Below, piece by piece: positions 11,135 to 22,652 of a DNA stretch of 64,000 nt (the first letter of the stretch is position 1; every line of letters begins with the position of its first letter). Location: the NCBI GenBank assembly GCA_023091665.1, contig JALJCQ010000004.1, positions 868,001-932,000 on the forward strand, written 5' to 3'. The notes below the pieces were generated by a model that was not told the origin of the DNA, made no database searches, and was given only the letters and a program-made list of their open reading frames with translations. The stretch is from Pythium myriotylum (taxonomy: Eukaryota; Oomycota; Peronosporomycetes; Pythiales; Pythiaceae). The translations under genes and the position numbers were made by a program.

Positions 11135-11138
11135 AACC
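11126..11138 (-). promoter_or_regulatory. E2 primer-binding site
   Basis: GGTTATGAGCCCA, identical to E1, containing the gag-pol ATG. Confidence 0.75.
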
Positions 11139-11511
11139 TGTTGGAAGGTCGCTTGGTTGGTGGGATGCAAAATGCAAAGTGAATTGATCGGGACTTAGTT
11201 CGCTACTGCTACCTCTAAGCCGTCTGTGTGTGTCCTACGCTACCGTAATCATATGTATGTCCTACCTATCGTACACATATGCAAACATAAACTGACTTCG
11301 TGGATACTTCAACGAAGTCGATGGGTGGCACTGGATTCAAACCAGAACCAGACGGAGAATCTTCCACATGTCGAATCTTCCACGGAGAATCTTCCACATG
11401 TCGAATCTTCCACGGAGAATCTTCTGCAGGAGAATCTTCTACAGCCGAGCTTCAACTGCCGAGCTTCAACTGGAATGATGACGCTGGGTTCGAGGCGCAT
11501 CATCTTCAACA
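11139..11511 (-). repeat. E2 5' LTR (373 bp)
   Basis: 373-bp class like the E1 LTRs and followed by the E1 right flank (GGAAG plus hAT). E2's own 3' LTR is 358 bp, so the pair did not come from one reverse-transcription event. Confidence 0.95.
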
Positions 11512-12898
11512 GGAAGTCCCCGTGCCCTCGGTGCTTTTTGCAATCAGGCGCAAACGAAAGCTAGAGCATTGGGAGTTTATCAGTTTAGTTCCCAAGGTCG
11601 CGTTTGAACATTAATAATCCCGTCGAGTCACTCACATCTGCCGAGGCAGCGGCCGCGTATTGCCAACGTTGCAAGGCTATCGCATTCTCGAAGGGTCAAA
11701 CGAGTTCGATCGTCAACCATCTGCGAATGTATCATCCCGACCACCTCGCCGCGGCTGCTCAACGAAAAAAAGCCCACACACAGCCTGAACTTGTCAATGC
11801 ATTTACCACGACGCCCACCACTCCGAGCGAAACATCGCCGTTGCAACTGTCAAATGAGCAGAACGCGCACTTCAAGACGCTACTTGCACGGTGGTGTGCG
11901 ACAAGCAGCCGCCCATTGGAAATCATAAATGATCGCGGGTTGGGAGATGCATTTAACTTTATTGCTGGCATCGCGGGAATTTCGATCGAGATGCCATCCC
12001 GCAATGCCATCGCGAACGAAGTGAAGGTGCTTGCTGCACAGCTACGCGCCACGCTAAAGACAATGGTCAAGTAAGTTGCGAAGTACCACAGCGCGACAAC
12101 TGATACTTGGACCGACCGAGCGATGCGGAGCTACATCTCCCTCACCATTCATTACATCGACAAAAAATTCGTCATGAATGATTGGACGCTGGAAGTCGAG
12201 TCACTTCCAGGCATTCACACTGGCAAAGACATTGCAGATGCCCTTCGTCTCATTTACGTGCCCTGGGACCTCAGTCAAGTTGACTGCGTTCGATTTGTTC
12301 GAGATGGCGCAAGGAATGCAATGAGCGCAGCGCGTCAGTTCGGTGTTGCGAGTTTCTCTTGCATTGCCCATTGCATCCACTTGGTAGTCAGCAGTGCTTT
12401 GATCAAGTTGCGTGCATCTGACTTTGCATATGAAGACGAGGACACGGGAACCACACAAAGCAGTTCTCCAGCAACCTCTAGTACCGCTGATCCTGATGAT
12501 ACCGACGATCTGCTTGTCTACCTTCAAGAACTTGCATGTCAGGAGGTTGTGCAGTATATCCACCAGAATTTGAATGACCGCCAACTCAAGGAGTCGATGA
12601 CCTCAATGAGAGAGATAGTGCAAGTATTCCGCAGCCTGGCGGTCTACTTCAAGAATTCTGCTAAGGCAAAAAGTCGCCTCGAAGTGATCCGTTCCAATGT
12701 CCAGAAGGAGACGAAAACAGCGATCCCTCTCGACTGCCCAACCCGGTGGAGCAGTACGTGGGAAATGCTTGCCCACTTTGTTGACCTCCAGCTTACGGTG
12801 ACCACGTTCTTTGCGTACTTGGGCACACACGAAGGGAAGCGTGAGTTCCCAAACCAGAGGCTGGTGGCCCCATCGACTCAGCAGTGGTTTTCTGCACG
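11512..12898 (+). pseudogene. hAT-type transposase pseudogene, copy 2
   Basis: Copy of 5431-6817 displaced by 6081 bp, with the same predicted residues, the same TAA (12072-12074) and the same truncation at the GCACG junction. The readable frame is 11604-12898. Because the stop is shared, inactivation came before duplication. The two copies translate identically, so the duplication is very recent or is being homogenised. Confidence 0.8.
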
Positions 12899-13256
12899 TG
12901 TTGGAAGGTCGCTTGGTTGGTGGGATGCAAAATGCAAAGTGAATTGATCGGGACTTAGTTCGCTGCTGCTACCTCTAAGCCGTCTGTGTGTGTCCTACGC
13001 TACCGTAATCATATGTATGTCCTACCTATCGTACACATATGCAAACATAGACTGACTTCGTGGATACTTCGACGAAGTCGATGGGTGGCACTGGATTCAA
13101 ACCAGAACCAGACGGAGAATCTTCCACATGTCGAATCTTCCACGGAGAATCTTCTGCAGGGGAATCTTCTGCAGGAGAATCTTCTACAGCCGAGCTTCAA
13201 CTGCCGAGCTTCAACTGGAATGATGACGCTGGGTTCGAGGCGCATCATCTTCAACA
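12899..13256 (-). repeat. E3 3' LTR (358 bp)
   Basis: Same class and flank as the E2 3' LTR. A purine tract abuts it at 13257-13264. Confidence 0.95.
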
Positions 13257-16200
13257 CTCCCCCTCGACTCGACTGCGTCTTGGACACCGAGCTTGGTGCG
13301 GAGCACGTCGAACTGGACCGCGGGGATCGGCTTGGTCATGATGTCGGCAAGCATGTCTTGGGTCGGGCAATACTGGAGAGACACTTGACCGTCCTCGACC
13401 TTCTCACGAACGAAGTGGTAGCGAATGTCGATGTGCTTGGTGCGCTTGTGGAACTCGGGGTTCTTGGCCAACGCGATCGCACCTTGGTTGTCTTCGTACA
13501 CCGTGAGCGCTTGGTCGCTTGCAACTTCGCCGAGTTCGCACAGGAACGCCTTGAGCCACACGGCTTCTTGGATCGCTTCCGATAGAGCCATGTACTCTGC
13601 TTCGGTCGAGGAGAGGGCGACAGTTCGCTGCTTCTTGCTGCGCCAGCTGATGCATCCACCGTTGAGCATGAACACGTAGCCGCTGGTGCTTCGACGTGAC
13701 TCGATGTCGCCAGCCCAGTCGGCGTCGGAGTAGCCGACCAGTCTTCCGTCGTTCGATGCCGAGAACTGCAGGCCGTACGTCGGAGTCGCTTGCAGATACC
13801 GGAGCACACGCTTGAGAGCTTGCCAATGTGTTGGACACGGGTCCGCGGCGAACTGGCTGAGTGTGCCGACTGCCGCTGCGAGGTCTGGTCGAGTGCCGAC
13901 CATGAGGTACATCAGTGCGCCGACTGCACTTCGGTACGGCACGTTCGTCATGGTGTCTTCGTGCTTGCAACCACCTTCACACATGGCTTTGGTCAGCTTG
14001 AGTCCGGGGTCTTGAGGGGTCCTCACTGGTTTGCAGTCTTGCATGCCGAACTTGGTCAGGATCGACTGCAGGAACTTGGTCTGCCGCATGGTCACGTCGC
14101 CAGACTTGGGGTCTTGATCAACTTCCATGCCGAGGCAGTACTTGAGTTCGCCGAGGTCGGACATCTCGAAGCGTTCGCTGAGTGCACGCTTGGCCGCCGT
14201 CAGCAACTCGAGGCTGTTGCAGGCGAGGATGAGGTCGTCGACGTAGATCACGACGAAGATCATCGCTGAGCCGCTCCGCTTGACGTACACGCAGTGGTCC
14301 ATCTCGCACTTGGTGAAGCCGACCTTGCGCATGAAGGCGTCGATGGTCTGGTTCCACATGCGGGGCGACTGCTTGAGACCGTAGAGCGAGCGCTTGAGCT
14401 TGCACACGTAGTCGGGGTGGTGCTGGTCGACGAAGCCTTCGGGCTGCTTCATGTAGATTTCTTCGTCGAGGTTGCCGTTCAGGAACGCCGTCTTGACATC
14501 CATCTGATGGATCATGAGCTTGTGTCGAGCGGCGATGCTGAGGATGGTGCGGATCGACGTGAACTTGGCGACGGGTGCGAATGTCTCTTCGAAGTCGATG
14601 CCGTACTTCTGCAGGAACCCCTTGGCAACGAGTCGAGCCTTGTACCGCTCGACGAGTCCTTCGGCGGTTTCCTTGACCCTGAACACCCACTTGCTGGTGA
14701 TGGCCTTGCGTCCGGCTGGCAAAGGGACTAGGTCCCATGTCTCGTTCTTCTTGAGCGACTCAAGCTCGGAGTCGCAGGCTTCCTTCCAGTTGCTGGCGTC
14801 GTCGGATTCCATCGCCGACTTGAACGATGTCGGCAACTCTCCCCCTGAATTCACGACGAGAGCAAACGCTTCGAGATCGTAATCTTGGTCTTCTCCCCCT
14901 TGTTCTTGCACGTCTTCGCCTTCTTCGTCTTCATCTTCTACGCCTTCCTCTTCGATCGACGTGAGCAGTGCAGACAGATCTTCGAGCGATGTCCTTGAAC
15001 CTTGCGTGGGTGGTGGAGTCGCACCACTTGTGCGACCAACCCGTCCGTAGCGCTTCTCAACTGGCGGTTCAGCCAGGTTCTCGAGCGAGTGCGTGCGAGA
15101 GTGGCGCTTGGACCCTGGTGCGTAGTCGACATTCGGCTGCTGGGCCGATGCTGGTGCTGCTGGACGCGGCGACCGCTGGCCCTGTTGCCACTCCGGTCGC
15201 TCGTAGCTGCGCTGACTTGGTGCTGGTGAGGCTGGCTGCTCACCCATGTCTTCATCATCTTGGTTGTCGGTTGCTTCATCCTGATCCTCATCATCTTCAT
15301 CGTCGCGGAACTCGACGGACTTGCTCCAGGGTTCTTCGCGCTTGCCATCGTCGAACGTGTCTTCCATGAACTGCGCGTCTCGACTGATGACGATCCGACC
15401 GGTTGCGATTTCTTCGAACCGATACGCCTTCTCGTGGTCCGAGTAGCCGAGGAACCGACACAAGATGGCTCGGGCGTCGAACTTCGACCGCTTCTCCTTG
15501 GGCACGTGGACGTACGCATGGCAGCCGAACACCTTGAAGTTGGCGAGCAAGGGCTTCTTCCCGTACCATTCTTCGTACGGCGACTTGTACAAGTCTTGAG
15601 CGCGGGTCGGAAGTCGGTTGCGAACTTCGACTGCAGTCATGACGGCTTCGCCCCAGTACTCGTCGGACAAGTTGGCATGGTGGAGCTTGCAACGACCACA
15701 CTCACCGATGGTTCGGTTCATGCGCTCCGCCACACCGTTCAACTGAGGCGTGTATGGCGGCGTGACGTCGTGCTCGATGCCACGCTTGCGGCAGAACTTG
15801 GCAAGTTTGGCCGACTGGTACTCGCCGCCGCCGTCGGTTCGAAGCACCTTGACTCGACGACCGGTTTGGTTCTCGGCCCAGTTGACGAACTCGACGAACT
15901 TGTCGTAGACTTCGTCCTTGGACCGCATCAGGTATAACTTGCACAGTCGAGACTTGTCGTCGGTGAACGTGGCAAAGTACTTCATGCCGCCGAAAGTCGG
16001 AGTCTTCATGGGGCCGGCCACATCGCTGTACACGACGTCAAGCAGATTCGCAGACCGCTTGGTCGTGCCCGACTGGAACTTGACGCGAGTCAGCTTGCCG
16101 AGTGCACAGCCTTCACAGACCTCCCATTCCTGCACAGACCCGATATCGAGTCCGTCGGCGAGGTCCTTCTTGACGATGGCTTCGAGTCCGCTGAAGCCGA

Positions 16201-16543
16201 TGTGACCGAGTCGGAGGTGCCACAGGTACGACTTGGACATGGCGCGACCTCGTCTTGCACTGGCGGCGTGGGCTGCTTCAGTCGACACTGGAGACATGTT
16301 GAGCTTGAACAGACCCTTGCCGATACGAGTGCCGATGGTCCTCTTGGCGCCCTTGAGAACGACGAAGCAACCGTCCTTGTCGAACGTCACGGGAGCAACG
16401 TCCTCCGTGAATCTTCCGACCGAGAACAGGTTGCGGCTGAGCTTGGGGATATGCCACACGTTGGTGAGCAAACCCTTCTTGACACCGCTTGGAGTCTTCA
16501 TCGACATGAGAATGTCTCCCACGCCAACTGCTTGGACCGTGCC
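13211..16543 (-). pseudogene. E3 gag-pol fragment (5'-truncated)
   Basis: Open from the truncation point to the usual TGA in the LTR, about 1110 codons. It begins just after the protease active site, in the segment reading VGDILMS. Integrase is complete (HHCC and DDE), RT has an intact YVDD, unlike E2, and RNase H is complete. It lacks Gag, zinc knuckle, protease catalytic Asp and any start codon, so it is a fragment and not an independent gene. Confidence 0.9.
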
Positions 16544-16916
16544 TGTTGAAGATGATGCGCCTCGAACCCAGCGTCATCTTTCCAGTTGAAGCTCGGCAGT
16601 TGAAGCTCGGCTGTAGAAGATTCTCCTGCAGAAGATTCTCCGTGGAAGATTCGACATGTGGAAGATTCTCCATGGAAGATTCGACATGTGGAAGATTCTC
16701 CGTCTGGTTCTGGTTTGAATCCAGTGCCACCCATCGACTTCGTTGAAGTATCCACGAAGTCAGTTTATGTTTGCATATGTTTACGATAGGTAGGACATAC
16801 ATTTGATTATGGTAGCGTAGGACACACACAGACGGCTTAGAGGTAGCAGTAGCGAACTAAGTCCCGATCAATTCACTTTGCATTTTGCATCCCACCAACC
16901 AAGCGACCTTCCAACA
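16544..16916 (+). repeat. E4 5' LTR (373 bp)
   Basis: Complete TG...CA LTR with six GAAGATTC blocks (16616-16698). Reading along plus, it starts exactly where E3 pol stops. Confidence 0.95.
16873..16888 (+). promoter_or_regulatory. Putative Inr-FPR core promoter in E4 5' LTR
   Basis: TCACTTTGCATTTTGC, the same as in E1. The predicted start near 16875 leaves 42 bases of R-U5 before the LTR end and puts the gag-pol ATG 46 bases downstream. Confidence 0.5.
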
Positions 16917-16929
16917 GGTTATGAGCCCA
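16917..16929 (+). promoter_or_regulatory. E4 primer-binding site
   Basis: GGTTATGAGCCCA directly after the LTR. The ATG at 16921 starts gag-pol. Confidence 0.75.
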
Positions 16930-19900
16930 AGCCCAGCCGACTCTGCCTCCACCGACTTCGCCTCCCCAGCCTTCGCCATGGATTCGACCACCCCAGCTCG
17001 CATCAACAAGTTCGACGGAACCAACTTCCACACATGGAAGTTCAAGATGCAGATGGTGCTCGAAGAACGCGACGTCTGGGAAGTTGTCTGTGGAGAGGTC
17101 AAACTCGAGCAGTGCCAGACCGACGCGGACCGAGCCCTCTTCAAGAAGAAGTCTCGCAAGGCGCTCGCGATGATCTGTCTCGCGATGGAAGACTCGCAGC
17201 TCCCGCTGGTTCGGTCGGCGAGTGGTGCGCAAGATGCATGGTCAAGACTGGAAGAACACTTCGAGAAGAAGAGCCTTGCCAACAAGCTCTTTCTTCGTCG
17301 TCGTTTCTTCACGACCATGATGGAAGAAGGTGACGATGTGCTCACGCACATCAACAAGCTCAAGACCCTGGCGGAGCAACTCGACGCAGTCGGCGCTCCG
17401 GTCAGCGAAGACGACTTGGTGATCACGCTTCTCGGCAGTCTCAGCGAGTCGTACCAGTTCCTCATCACGGCGTTGGAGTCGCGTGTCGACGCGCTCACGT
17501 GGGAACTCGTGACGTCTCGGCTGCTCCATGAAGACATGAAGCGCAAGGAGCAAGGTGGCGACGGAGCCACGCTTGGCCAAGCGTTCATGACAAGTGACGC
17601 GAAGCCCAAGGGCCGTGCAGTCAAGAAGACTGGCACGTGCAACTACTGCGGCAAGATCGGTCATTGGGCCGCGGAGTGCCACTCGCGTGTCAAGAACAAC
17701 GGCAACGGCAACGGCAACGGCAACTCCGGCGGCAACGGCAACGGAAACAGCAACCCTCGGCAACGGTTCCAGCGAGCCAACCTTGCGCGAGATGAAGACC
17801 CCGGCGAGTACCTGTTCTCGGTCGGGAAGACCCAAGGCAAGTCGAGTCAATCCACGGCGTGGTTGGTCGACTCGGGTGCGACTCAGCACATGTCGCGAAC
17901 CAAGCAGTTCATGATGAACTACAGGAAGATCGACCCAGTCGACGTGCATCTGGCCGACGATGGCACAGTCCAAGCGGTCGGCGTGGGAGACATTCTCATG
18001 TCGATAAAGACTCCAAGCGGTGTCAAGAAGGGTTTGCTCACCAACGTGTGGCATATCCCCAAGCTCAGCCGCAACCTGTTCTCGGTCGGAAGATTCACGG
18101 AGGACGTTGCTCCCGTGACGTTCGACAAGGACGGTTGCTTCGTCGTTCTCAAGGGCGCCAAGAGGACCATCGGCACTCGTATCGGCAAGGGTCTGTTCAA
18201 GCTCAACATGTCTCCAGTGTCGACTGAAGCAGCCCACGCCGCCAGTGCAAGACGAGGTCGCGCCATGTCCAAGTCGTACCTGTGGCACCTCCGACTCGGT
18301 CACATCGGCTTCAGCGGACTCGAAGCCATCGTCAAGAAGGACCTCGCCGACGGACTCGATATCGGGTCTGTGCAGGAATGGGAGGTCTGTGAAGGCTGTG
18401 CACTCGGCAAGCTGACTCGCGTCAAGTTCCAGTCGGGCACGACCAAGCGGTCTGCGAATCTGCTTGACGTCGTGTACAGCGATGTGGCCGGCCCCATGAA
18501 GACTCCGACTTTCGGCGGCATGAAGTACTTTGCCACGTTCACCGACGACAAGTCTCGACTGTGCAAGCTGTACCTGATGCGGTCCAAGGACGAAGTCTAC
18601 GACAAGTTCGTCGAGTTCGTCAACTGGGCCGAGAACCAAACCGGTCGTCGAGTCAAGGTGCTTCGAACCGACGGCGGCGGCGAGTACCAGTCGGCCAAAC
18701 TTGCCAAGTTCTGCCGCAAGCGTGGCATCGAGCACGACGTCACGCCGCCATACACGCCTCAGTTGAACGGTGTGGCGGAGCGCATGAACCGAACCATCGG
18801 TGAGTGTGGTCGTTGCAAGCTCCACCATGCCAACTTGTCCGACGAGTACTGGGGCGAAGCCGTCATGACTGCAGTCGAAGTTCGCAACCGACTTCCGACC
18901 CGCGCTCAAGACTTGTACAAGTCGCCGTACGAAGAATGGTACGGGAAGAAGCCCTTGCTCGCCAACTTCAAGGTGTTCGGCTGCCATGCGTACGTCCACG
19001 TGCCCAAGGAGAAGCGGTCGAAGTTCGACGCCCGAGCCATCTTGTGTCGGTTCCTCGGCTACTCGGACCACGAGAAGGCGTATCGGTTCGAAGAAATCGC
19101 AACCGGTCGGATCGTCATCAGTCGAGACGCGCAGTTCATGGAAGACACGTTCGACGATGGCAAGCGCGAAGAACCCTGGAGCAAGTCCGTCGAGTTCCGC
19201 GACGATGAAGATGATGAGGATCAGGATGAAGCAACCGACAACCAAGATGATGAAGACATGGGTGAGCAGCCAGCCTCACCAGCACCAAGTCAGCGCAGCT
19301 ACGAGCGACCGGAGTGGCAACAGGGCCAGCGGTCGCAGCGTCCAGCAGCACCAGCATCGGCCCAGCAGCCGAATGTCGACTACGCACCAGGGTCCAAGCG
19401 CCACTCTCGCACGCACTCGCTCGAGAACCTGGCTGAACCGCCAGTTGAGAAGCGCTACGGACGGGTTGGTCGCACAAGTGGTGCGACTCCACCACCCACG
19501 CAAGGTTCAAGGACATCGCTCGAAGATCTGTCTGCACTGCTCACGTCGATCGAAGAGGAAGGCGTAGAAGATGAAGACGAAGAAGGCGAAGACGTGCAAG
19601 AACAAGGGGGAGAAGACCAAGATTACGATCTCGAAGCGTTTGCTCTCGTCGTGAATTCAGGGGGAGAGTTGCCGACATCGTTCAAGTCGGCGATGGAATC
19701 CGACGACGCCAGCAACTGGAAGGAAGCCTGCGACTCCGAGCTTGAGTCGCTCAAGAAGAACGAGACATGGGACCTAGTCCCTTTGCCAGCCGGACGCAAG
19801 GCCATCACCAGCAAGTGGGTGTTCAGGGTCAAGGAAACCGCCGAAGGACTCGTCGAGCGGTACAAGGCTCGACTCGTTGCCAAGGGGTTCCTGCAGAAGT

Positions 19901-21294
19901 ACGGCATCGACTTCGAAGAGACATTCGCACCCGTCGCCAAGTTCACGTCGATCCGCACCATCCTCAGCATCGCCGCTCGACACAAGCTCATGATCCATCA
20001 GATGGATGTCAAGACGGCGTTCCTGAACGGCAACCTCGACGAAGAAATCTACATGAAGCAGCCCGAAGGCTTCGTCGACCAGCACCACCCCGACTACGTG
20101 TGCAAGCTCAAGCGCTCGCTCTACGGTCTCAAGCAGTCGCCCCGCATGTGGAACCAGACCATCGACGCCTTCATGCGCAAGGTCGGCTTCACCAAGTGCG
20201 AGATGGACCACTGCGTGTACGTCAAGCGGAGCGGCTCAGCGATGATCTTCGTCGTGATCTACGTCGACGACCTCATCCTCGCCTGCAACAGCCTCGAGTT
20301 GCTGACGGCGGCCAAGCGTGCACTCAGCGAACGCTTCGAGATGTCCGACCTCGGCGAACTCAAGTACTGCCTCGGCATGGAAGTTGATCAAGACCCCAAG
20401 TCTGGCGACGTGACCATGCGGCAGACCAAGTTCCTGCAGTCGATCCTGACCAAGTTCGGCATGCAAGACTGCAAACCAGTGAGGACCCCTCAAGACCCCG
20501 GACTCAAGCTGACCAAAGCCATGTGTGAAGGTGGTTGCAAGCACGAAGACACCATGACGAACGTGCCGTACCGAAGTGCAGTCGGCGCACTGATGTACCT
20601 CATGGTCGGCACTCGACCAGACCTCGCAGCGGCAGTCGGCACACTCAGCCAGTTCGCCGCGGACCCGTGTCCAACACATTGGCAAGCTCTCAAGCGTGTG
20701 CTCCGGTATCTGCAAGCGACTCCGACGTACGGCCTGCAGTTCTCGGCATCGAACGACGGAAGACTGGTCGGCTACTCCGACGCCGACTGGGCTGGCGACA
20801 TCGAGTCACGTCGAAGCACCAGCGGCTACGTGTTCATGCTCAACGGTGGATGCATCAGCTGGCGCAGCAAGAAGCAGCGAACTGTCGCCCTCTCCTCGAC
20901 CGAAGCAGAGTACATGGCTCTATCGGAAGCGATCCAAGAAGCCGTGTGGCTCAAGGCGTTCCTGTGCGAACTCGGCGAAGTTGCAAGCGACCAAGCGCTC
21001 ACGGTGTACGAAGACAACCAAGGTGCGATCGCGTTGGCCAAGAACCCCGAGTTCCACAAGCGCACCAAGCACATCGACATTCGCTACCACTTCGTTCGTG
21101 AGAAGGTCGAGGACGGTCAAGTGTCTCTCCAGTATTGCCCGACCCAAGACATGCTTGCCGACATCATGACCAAGCCGATCCCCGCGGTCCAGTTCGACGT
21201 GCTCCGCACCAAGCTCGGTGTCCAAGACGCAGTCGAGTCGAGGGGGAGTGTTGAAGATGATGCGCCTCGAACCCAGCGTCATCATTCCAGTTGA
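16921..21294 (+). CDS. E4 gag-pol polyprotein (1457 aa, intact)
   Basis: Co-linear with E1, with all motifs present: CCHC knuckle, DSGA protease, HHCC and D,D35E integrase, YVDD RT, and SDADW/STEAEY/YEDN RNase H. It differs from E1 by a few residues, such as an Asn for Asp before the Asn-Gly repeat. The ORF extends upstream only with non-ATG codons. The stop lies 44 bases into the 3' LTR. It is a likely source of functional protein, although the element's ends are recombinant. Confidence 0.95.
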   Translation: MSPSPADSASTDFASPAFAMDSTTPARINKFDGTNFHTWKFKMQMVLEERDVWEVVCGEVKLEQCQTDADRALFKKKSRKALAMICLAMEDSQLPLVRSASGAQDAWSRLEEHFEKKSLANKLFLRRRFFTTMMEEGDDVLTHINKLKTLAEQLDAVGAPVSEDDLVITLLGSLSESYQFLITALESRVDALTWELVTSRLLHEDMKRKEQGGDGATLGQAFMTSDAKPKGRAVKKTGTCNYCGKIGHWAAECHSRVKNNGNGNGNGNSGGNGNGNSNPRQRFQRANLARDEDPGEYLFSVGKTQGKSSQSTAWLVDSGATQHMSRTKQFMMNYRKIDPVDVHLADDGTVQAVGVGDILMSIKTPSGVKKGLLTNVWHIPKLSRNLFSVGRFTEDVAPVTFDKDGCFVVLKGAKRTIGTRIGKGLFKLNMSPVSTEAAHAASARRGRAMSKSYLWHLRLGHIGFSGLEAIVKKDLADGLDIGSVQEWEVCEGCALGKLTRVKFQSGTTKRSANLLDVVYSDVAGPMKTPTFGGMKYFATFTDDKSRLCKLYLMRSKDEVYDKFVEFVNWAENQTGRRVKVLRTDGGGEYQSAKLAKFCRKRGIEHDVTPPYTPQLNGVAERMNRTIGECGRCKLHHANLSDEYWGEAVMTAVEVRNRLPTRAQDLYKSPYEEWYGKKPLLANFKVFGCHAYVHVPKEKRSKFDARAILCRFLGYSDHEKAYRFEEIATGRIVISRDAQFMEDTFDDGKREEPWSKSVEFRDDEDDEDQDEATDNQDDEDMGEQPASPAPSQRSYERPEWQQGQRSQRPAAPASAQQPNVDYAPGSKRHSRTHSLENLAEPPVEKRYGRVGRTSGATPPPTQGSRTSLEDLSALLTSIEEEGVEDEDEEGEDVQEQGGEDQDYDLEAFALVVNSGGELPTSFKSAMESDDASNWKEACDSELESLKKNETWDLVPLPAGRKAITSKWVFRVKETAEGLVERYKARLVAKGFLQKYGIDFEETFAPVAKFTSIRTILSIAARHKLMIHQMDVKTAFLNGNLDEEIYMKQPEGFVDQHHPDYVCKLKRSLYGLKQSPRMWNQTIDAFMRKVGFTKCEMDHCVYVKRSGSAMIFVVIYVDDLILACNSLELLTAAKRALSERFEMSDLGELKYCLGMEVDQDPKSGDVTMRQTKFLQSILTKFGMQDCKPVRTPQDPGLKLTKAMCEGGCKHEDTMTNVPYRSAVGALMYLMVGTRPDLAAAVGTLSQFAADPCPTHWQALKRVLRYLQATPTYGLQFSASNDGRLVGYSDADWAGDIESRRSTSGYVFMLNGGCISWRSKKQRTVALSSTEAEYMALSEAIQEAVWLKAFLCELGEVASDQALTVYEDNQGAIALAKNPEFHKRTKHIDIRYHFVREKVEDGQVSLQYCPTQDMLADIMTKPIPAVQFDVLRTKLGVQDAVESRGSVEDDAPRTQRHHSS
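21241..21248 (+). promoter_or_regulatory. E4 polypurine tract
   Basis: AGGGGGAG immediately before the 3' LTR. Confidence 0.85.
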
Positions 21295-21606
21295 AGCTCG
21301 GCAGTTGAAGCTCGGCTGTAGAAGATTCTCCTGCAGAAGATTCCCCTGCAGAAGATTCTCCGTGGAAGATTCGACATGTGGAAGATTCTCCGTCTGGTTC
21401 TGGTTTGAATCCAGTGCCACCCATCGACTTCGTCGAAGTATCCACGAAGTCAGTCTATGTTTGCATATGTTTACGATAGGTAGGACATACATATGATTAC
21501 GGTAGCGTAGGACACACACAGACGGCTTAGAGGTAGCAGTAGCGAACTAAGTCCCGATCAATTCACTTTGCATTTTGCATCCCACCAACCAAGCGACCTT
21601 CCAACA
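21249..21606 (+). repeat. E4 3' LTR (358 bp)
   Basis: 358-bp class, followed by CGTGC and inverted hAT sequence. It is the inverted counterpart of the E2 and E3 3' LTRs. Confidence 0.95.
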
Positions 21607-22572
21607 CGTGCAGAAAACCACTGCTGAGTCGATGGGGCCACCAGCCTCTGGTTTGGGAACTCACGCTTCCCTTCGTGTGTGCCCAAGTACGCAAAGAACG
21701 TGGTCACCGTAAGCTGGAGGTCAACAAAGTGGGCAAGCATTTCCCACGTACTGCTCCACCGGGTTGGGCAGTCGAGAGGGATCGCTGTTTTCGTCTCCTT
21801 CTGGACATTGGAACGGATCACTTCGAGGCGACTTTTTGCCTTAGCAGAATTCTTGAAGTAGACCGCCAGGCTGCGGAATACTTGCACTATCTCTCTCATT
21901 GAGGTCATCGACTCCTTGAGTTGGCGGTCATTCAAATTCTGGTGGATATACTGCACAACCTCCTGACATGCAAGTTCTTGAAGGTAGACAAGCAGATCGT
22001 CGGTATCATCAGGATCAGCGGTACTAGAGGTTGCTGGAGAACTGCTTTGTGTGGTTCCCGTGTCCTCGTCTTCATATGCAAAGTCAGATGCACGCAACTT
22101 GATCAAAGCACTGCTGACTACCAAGTGGATGCAATGGGCAATGCAAGAGAAACTCGCAACACCGAACTGACGCGCTGCGCTCATTGCATTCCTTGCGCCA
22201 TCTCGAACAAATCGAACGCAGTCAACTTGACTGAGGTCCCAGGGCACGTAAATGAGACGAAGGGCATCTGCAATGTCTTTGCCAGTGTGAATGCCTGGAA
22301 GTGACTCGACTTCCAGCGTCCAATCATTCATGACGAATTTTTTGTCGATGTAATGAATGGTGAGGGAGATGTAGCTCCGCATCGCTCGGTCGGTCCAAGT
22401 ATCAGTTGTCGCGCTGTGGTACTTCGCAACTTACTTGACCATTGTCTTTAGCGTGGCGCGTAGCTGTGCAGCAAGCACCTTCACTTCGTTCGCGATGGCA
22501 TTGCGGGATGGCATCTCGATCGAAATTCCCGCGATGCCAGCAATAAAGTTAAATGCATCTCCCAACCCGCGA
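21607..22572 (-). pseudogene. hAT-type transposase pseudogene, inverted copy 3
   Basis: Reverse-complement copy equivalent to about 5852-6817, so it lacks the BED finger. It keeps TTDTWTD, VRDGARN and TRWSS and the shared TAA (22431-22433). The upstream end stops at 22570-22572, where a shared GA joins it to an internal point of an LTR. This is the right arm of an inverted duplication whose left arm is hAT copy 2 plus E3. Confidence 0.8.
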
Positions 22573-22652
22573 GAATCTTCTACAGCCGAGCTTCAACTGC
22601 CGAGCTTCAACTGGAATGATGACGCTGGGTTCGAGGTGCATCATCTTCAACA
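22571..22652 (-). repeat. E5 3' LTR fragment (82 bp)
   Basis: Keeps the TGTTGAAGATG end and the coding tail of gag-pol, but no GAAGATTC array beyond one block and no promoter. A polypurine tract abuts it at 22653-22660. Confidence 0.9.

Larger units (their letters stand above)
6818..11511 (-). mobile_element. E2: chimeric, inactivated copia element
   Basis: A 4694-bp minus-strand element. Its left (3') LTR and flank are those of the insertion into the hAT gene. Its right (5') LTR and flank are those of E1, so left and right target sequences do not match (GCACG versus GGAAG). This fits an unequal crossover product between E1 and the element inside the hAT gene. It carries a nonsense mutation in the RT active site and a 375-bp integrase deletion. 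Confidence 0.9.
12899..16543 (-). mobile_element. E3: 3' portion of a copia element, broken by E4
   Basis: Minus-strand element inserted in hAT copy 2 after GCACG, the same junction as E2. Its 3' LTR and pol are present. Sequence stops at 16543 in the region between protease and integrase, where plus-strand E4 begins exactly with TGTTG. Its gag, primer-binding site and 5' LTR are absent from the window. Confidence 0.9.
16544..21606 (+). mobile_element. E4: full-length plus-strand copia element with mismatched flanks
   Basis: 5063 bp with 373-bp 5' LTR, primer-binding site, intact gag-pol, purine tract and 358-bp 3' LTR. The left flank is E3 pol (GTGCC). The right flank is inverted hAT sequence (CGTGC). 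The right end repeats, inverted, the hAT junction seen at E2 and E3. The left end looks like a separate antisense insertion into E3. E4 is therefore probably a recombinant at the centre of an inverted duplication. Confidence 0.9.
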
